From Tannerella sp. (GTDB taxonomy: Bacteria; Bacteroidota; Bacteroidia; Bacteroidales; Tannerellaceae), in contig JAIRLL010000376.1 of NCBI GenBank assembly GCA_031259505.1, positions 1 to 8,541 of the forward strand: DNA of 8,541 nt. The letters run 5' to 3'. Shown one piece after another: positions 6,349-8,541 of this stretch (its first letter is position 1; each line of letters begins with the position of its first letter). The notes under the pieces were generated by a model that was not told the origin of the DNA, made no database searches, and saw only the letters and a list, made by a program, of their open reading frames with translations. A program made the position numbers and the translations under genes.

Positions 6349-6378
6349 CCTGAAATGTGACTGTTATCACATTTCAGG
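6349..6378. promoter_or_regulatory. Perfect 12-bp palindrome, CRP-like site or 3' stem-loop
   Basis: CCTGAAATGTGA (6349-6360) and TCACATTTCAGG (6367-6378) are exact reverse complements around the 6-base spacer CTGTTA. The inner part, AAATGTGA-N6-TCACATTT (6353-6374), equals the known E. coli CRP consensus outside its central spacer. It starts 28 bases beyond the stop codon of the minus-strand glycosidase gene, so it could instead be a transcript-end stem-loop. There is no T run on either side, so a standard intrinsic terminator is not supported. The palindrome is seen; both roles are inference. Confidence 0.6.
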
Positions 6379-6406
6379 AACATAACATGCGTTTTTTTGC
6401 ATGAAA

Positions 6407-8541
6407 CTACATCAGCCTGACCGGCCCCAGCATTCCGGTCGGCTGCCATTGCTGGTGCCGGGTCCACCGTTGGCCTGTTTCGTTGTCGGGCGACGATTTC
6501 AGATAGTTCCCCACGGTGGTGGTTATTCTGATTTGAAGTGTTTTACTTCGCGCTGCTACCAGATGTTCGGGGATACGGTACAAATGCCGTCCATACCATT
6601 TACAGCCCAGCGCCTCTCCGTTCAGCGTCACTTCCGATACGCCGTGCACCTTTCCCAAATCCAGCCAGTTATATCCCGGTTCGGTTTCAAACTGTTTTTC
6701 GTATATCAGGTATCCTGCAAAGGCGCGTGTCGATTCGTTCTCCGAAAGGTCAAACAGCGTAAGGCAGTCCCTGCTTTCCACATTTCCGTTGATATGCTGC
6801 ATGCGCATATTCCAGCCAGTCAGTTCAAAGCCCTGTTTTTCTTCCGGTGCGGAAGACGGCGCCACGTCACGGTCATGCCTGTCAAACACGATAAGGCGCG
6901 ATGTAGCAGGAGGCAGGTCGACGGTCAGCGTGTTTCCCTGCTCAGTCGGACAGACGGAGCGGTTGCCCGTTTCCGCATCCCATATCCATGCCGTGCCGTG
7001 CGAATCCGGAAAATGCGCGCGGATGACGATTCGTTCGTCGATACTGTAGTTGACGACGAAATAAATGTCTTTTGACTCGGTACGGTGGCGAATCTGGCTG
7101 ATGAACGGGCTTGGCCGGTCGATTTCCATGTACGGTTTGATGCCGCATTGCTGCTGTATGTTTTTAAACCACGACAGCGGCTCACCGGGCGGCTCGACCG
7201 TGAACACCTGCGATGGATATTCGCGCTTTATGGCGGCGATCGTTTGTTTTACCTTTTCATCGTTCTCCCGGTGATTTTCCAGCCCCGGCGATTTACCGGG
7301 TTCTTTTCCCGTGAAGACAATCCTGCCTCCGCTTTTTACGAACCGCATCAGCGCTTCTGCTGTGGCCGGACGGACGGTTTCGACTTCGAGGAGTATCAGC
7401 GTGTGATATTTCCGGCTGTTGTATTTCAGGAATCCATTCTCGGCAATGCTTTGCTGTATGATGTTTTCGCTGGTATAGTCGCAACTGTTGCCGTTTTGAT
7501 GGATGGCTTCCCACACTCTGTACTGATATTCCGGGTAGTGCCGTTCCGGGAAAGGATCGCGCACGGGGCCGAATTTCGTCCACATGTCGGCCAGCGGATG
7601 CATCACGGCGATGTCGGCGAATGCTTCCGTTTCCCGGAGTATTGTGGAGATGCGCGCTTTATAGGCTGCCCAGAGTTTGAAGAAAGGCCACCACGTGTTG
7701 CGTTCGTTGAAGTATGTGCCGTAACGCACCCATCCGGGGAAGGGCGTTTCCGGCGGACTGTAGTTGAACCCGTGCAGAATGGAATGGGTCACGCCCGAAA
7801 GGTTGCTCTGGTCGCCTGTGACTTTGATTTGTTCCAGCGTGGCATTGAAAACGACGGACGTGTTGGTGATTTCTTCGCAACTCACTTCTTTTTTCCCCGA
7901 CAGGTGCACGGCGGATGCCACAAACTTGTTTACATTGGTATAGGCCGGGTTTCTTGCGAAGTCGTGTTCCCGATCGCTTTCGCCGTGCCACAACCACGTT
8001 TCACATTCGGGAATGTCCACTCTGAATGAAGCTTCGAGCGGATGAAACTCGCGTCCGTAGGCTTGCACTCTGGATTTGAATCCGTGTCTGTTGCACCACC
8101 GTGTAAAGGGGGTGAGAAAGCGGTCGGCTATGACTTCCATGCATGTTATGAAGAAATCGTGGCGCGCCCGTTCGATTTCTTCTTTTGCCGCGCCGGACAC
8201 TTCCGTGATTTCCGTCCCCTCGACAGGGCGTCCCATGTGTCCTATTTTGTACAGAATGAACGGCAGATACGGTACGATATCGTATCCCCGCCTGCGCTTG
8301 AATTCATCCGGGAGGTCATGACACCAGTTGGCGCCTTCCAGTTCCATGCTGTCGCAAAACATGGCGCGAAAGCCTTTCAGGCCGGTCAGTGCGGGGAAAA
8401 GGTGGTCGGACATGTTGTTCAGGAATTTTTCGACAGCCGTCTGGCTGTAATGATTCAGCACTGGCCCTGCCGCACCCGGAGCGCCGTTGATTACGGCCTG
8501 AAAACCAGTCACTTTGACTAATGCATACAGGATGTATTCTC
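6407..8541 (-). CDS. GH106-like glycoside hydrolase (putative alpha-L-rhamnosidase), C-terminal part
   Basis: GH106 enzymes remove alpha-L-rhamnose from plant polysaccharides such as rhamnogalacturonans and usually act in the periplasm. The frame is open to the right edge (first full codon at 8537-8539), giving 710 visible residues; the gene's start and any signal peptide lie outside. Numbered from that codon, family-like blocks are GAPGAAGPVLNHYS (~19-32), DSMELEG (63-69), RRRGYDIVPYLPF (82-94), SCEEITN (220-226), THSILHGFNYSPPETPFPG (~251-269), NERNTWWPFFKLW (278-290), an amidotransferase-like fold segment with FVKSGGRIVFTGKEPG (~400-415), and a C-terminal jelly-roll carbohydrate-binding-like domain (~605-710: WLDLG, VTLNGEALGCKWYG, MLGPVRLM). 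The acidic DSME and CEE segments are candidate active-site regions. The exact linkage cleaved is not readable, and GH106 contains uncharacterised relatives. It stands alone here; neighbouring utilisation-locus genes, if any, would be to the right. Confidence 0.82.
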   Translation of the reverse strand, partial: EYILYALVKVTGFQAVINGAPGAAGPVLNHYSQTAVEKFLNNMSDHLFPALTGLKGFRAMFCDSMELEGANWCHDLPDEFKRRRGYDIVPYLPFILYKIGHMGRPVEGTEITEVSGAAKEEIERARHDFFITCMEVIADRFLTPFTRWCNRHGFKSRVQAYGREFHPLEASFRVDIPECETWLWHGESDREHDFARNPAYTNVNKFVASAVHLSGKKEVSCEEITNTSVVFNATLEQIKVTGDQSNLSGVTHSILHGFNYSPPETPFPGWVRYGTYFNERNTWWPFFKLWAAYKARISTILRETEAFADIAVMHPLADMWTKFGPVRDPFPERHYPEYQYRVWEAIHQNGNSCDYTSENIIQQSIAENGFLKYNSRKYHTLILLEVETVRPATAEALMRFVKSGGRIVFTGKEPGKSPGLENHRENDEKVKQTIAAIKREYPSQVFTVEPPGEPLSWFKNIQQQCGIKPYMEIDRPSPFISQIRHRTESKDIYFVVNYSIDERIVIRAHFPDSHGTAWIWDAETGNRSVCPTEQGNTLTVDLPPATSRLIVFDRHDRDVAPSSAPEEKQGFELTGWNMRMQHINGNVESRDCLTLFDLSENESTRAFAGYLIYEKQFETEPGYNWLDLGKVHGVSEVTLNGEALGCKWYGRHLYRIPEHLVAARSKTLQIRITTTVGNYLKSSPDNETGQRWTRHQQWQPTGMLGPVRLM

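Larger units (their letters stand above)
5979..6406. other. AT-rich intergenic gap without a credible gene
   Basis: This 428-bp stretch between the tRNA terminator and the end of the glycosidase gene is visibly richer in A and T than the flanking genes. I see no homologous coding sequence, no tRNA and no full promoter match. Bases 5979-6216 hold nothing I can name. The right half contains two structured elements listed separately: an inverted repeat of CTCTGTG-type units (6217-6294) and a perfect palindrome (6349-6378). Confidence 0.7.

Noticed and set aside
6200..6385. 61-codon + strand open frame in the intergenic gap
   Set aside because: It runs straight through the CTCTGTG inverted repeat and the palindrome, has no promoter match, and its residues resemble no known protein.
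6386..6403. Short inverted repeat CATGC / GCATG around a run of T
   Set aside because: Only 5 bp of stem, with the T run in the loop and not after it; too weak for a terminator.
7085..8029. Long + strand open frame (314 codons) antisense to the glycosidase
   Set aside because: The opposite strand encodes a continuous family-matching glycosidase; this frame has no recognisable domain and is explained by GC-rich codon bias.
8510..8512. GTG as start of the glycosidase
   Set aside because: The frame remains open to the window edge with plausible residues, and a complete GH106 enzyme is longer than the visible part.

Overview
The window reads as a chromosomal segment from a member of the order Bacteroidales (phylum Bacteroidota). 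The signs are tandem secreted DUF1573 proteins, a secreted family C69 dipeptidase, a Bacteroides-type PfkA and MeaB, a GH106-like glycosidase, and promoters of the TTTG-N19-TAnnTTTG type in place of the classical -35/-10 pair. I cannot assign a genus from sequence alone.

Layout: (1) Bases 1-497 hold the C-terminal half of pfkA on the + strand. (2) It converges, with overlapping stop codons, on a tightly packed minus-strand operon read right to left: a one-domain DUF1573 protein (3034-3441), a multi-domain DUF1573 protein (1583-3037) and meaB (494-1576). (3) Upstream lies a second minus-strand unit, a secreted C69 dipeptidase (4000-5592) whose 3' end overlaps folA (3512-4006). (4) An intergenic stretch carries the dipeptidase promoter on one strand and, on the other, a well-formed promoter, a tRNA-Val(TAC) gene and an intrinsic terminator. 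(5) A 428-bp AT-rich gap (5979-6406) has no credible gene but holds an imperfect inverted repeat of CTCTGTG-type units and a perfect 12-bp palindrome that matches the E. coli CRP half-site pattern. (6) From 6407 to the right edge is the 3' part of a minus-strand GH106-like glycoside hydrolase, truncated by the window.

Functionally this is mainly housekeeping: glycolysis, support of the B12-dependent methylmalonyl-CoA mutase, reduced folate supply, peptide breakdown and one tRNA. Next to it sits one accessory polysaccharide-degradation gene. No CRISPR array, transposase or phage gene is visible, and I did not find a clear previously undescribed multi-gene system. The points most worth a second look are a Trp-to-Cys change at a nearly invariant active-site position of the dihydrofolate reductase, the two structured repeats in the 6.2-6.4 kb gap, and the packing of two DUF1573 genes with meaB in one transcription unit.
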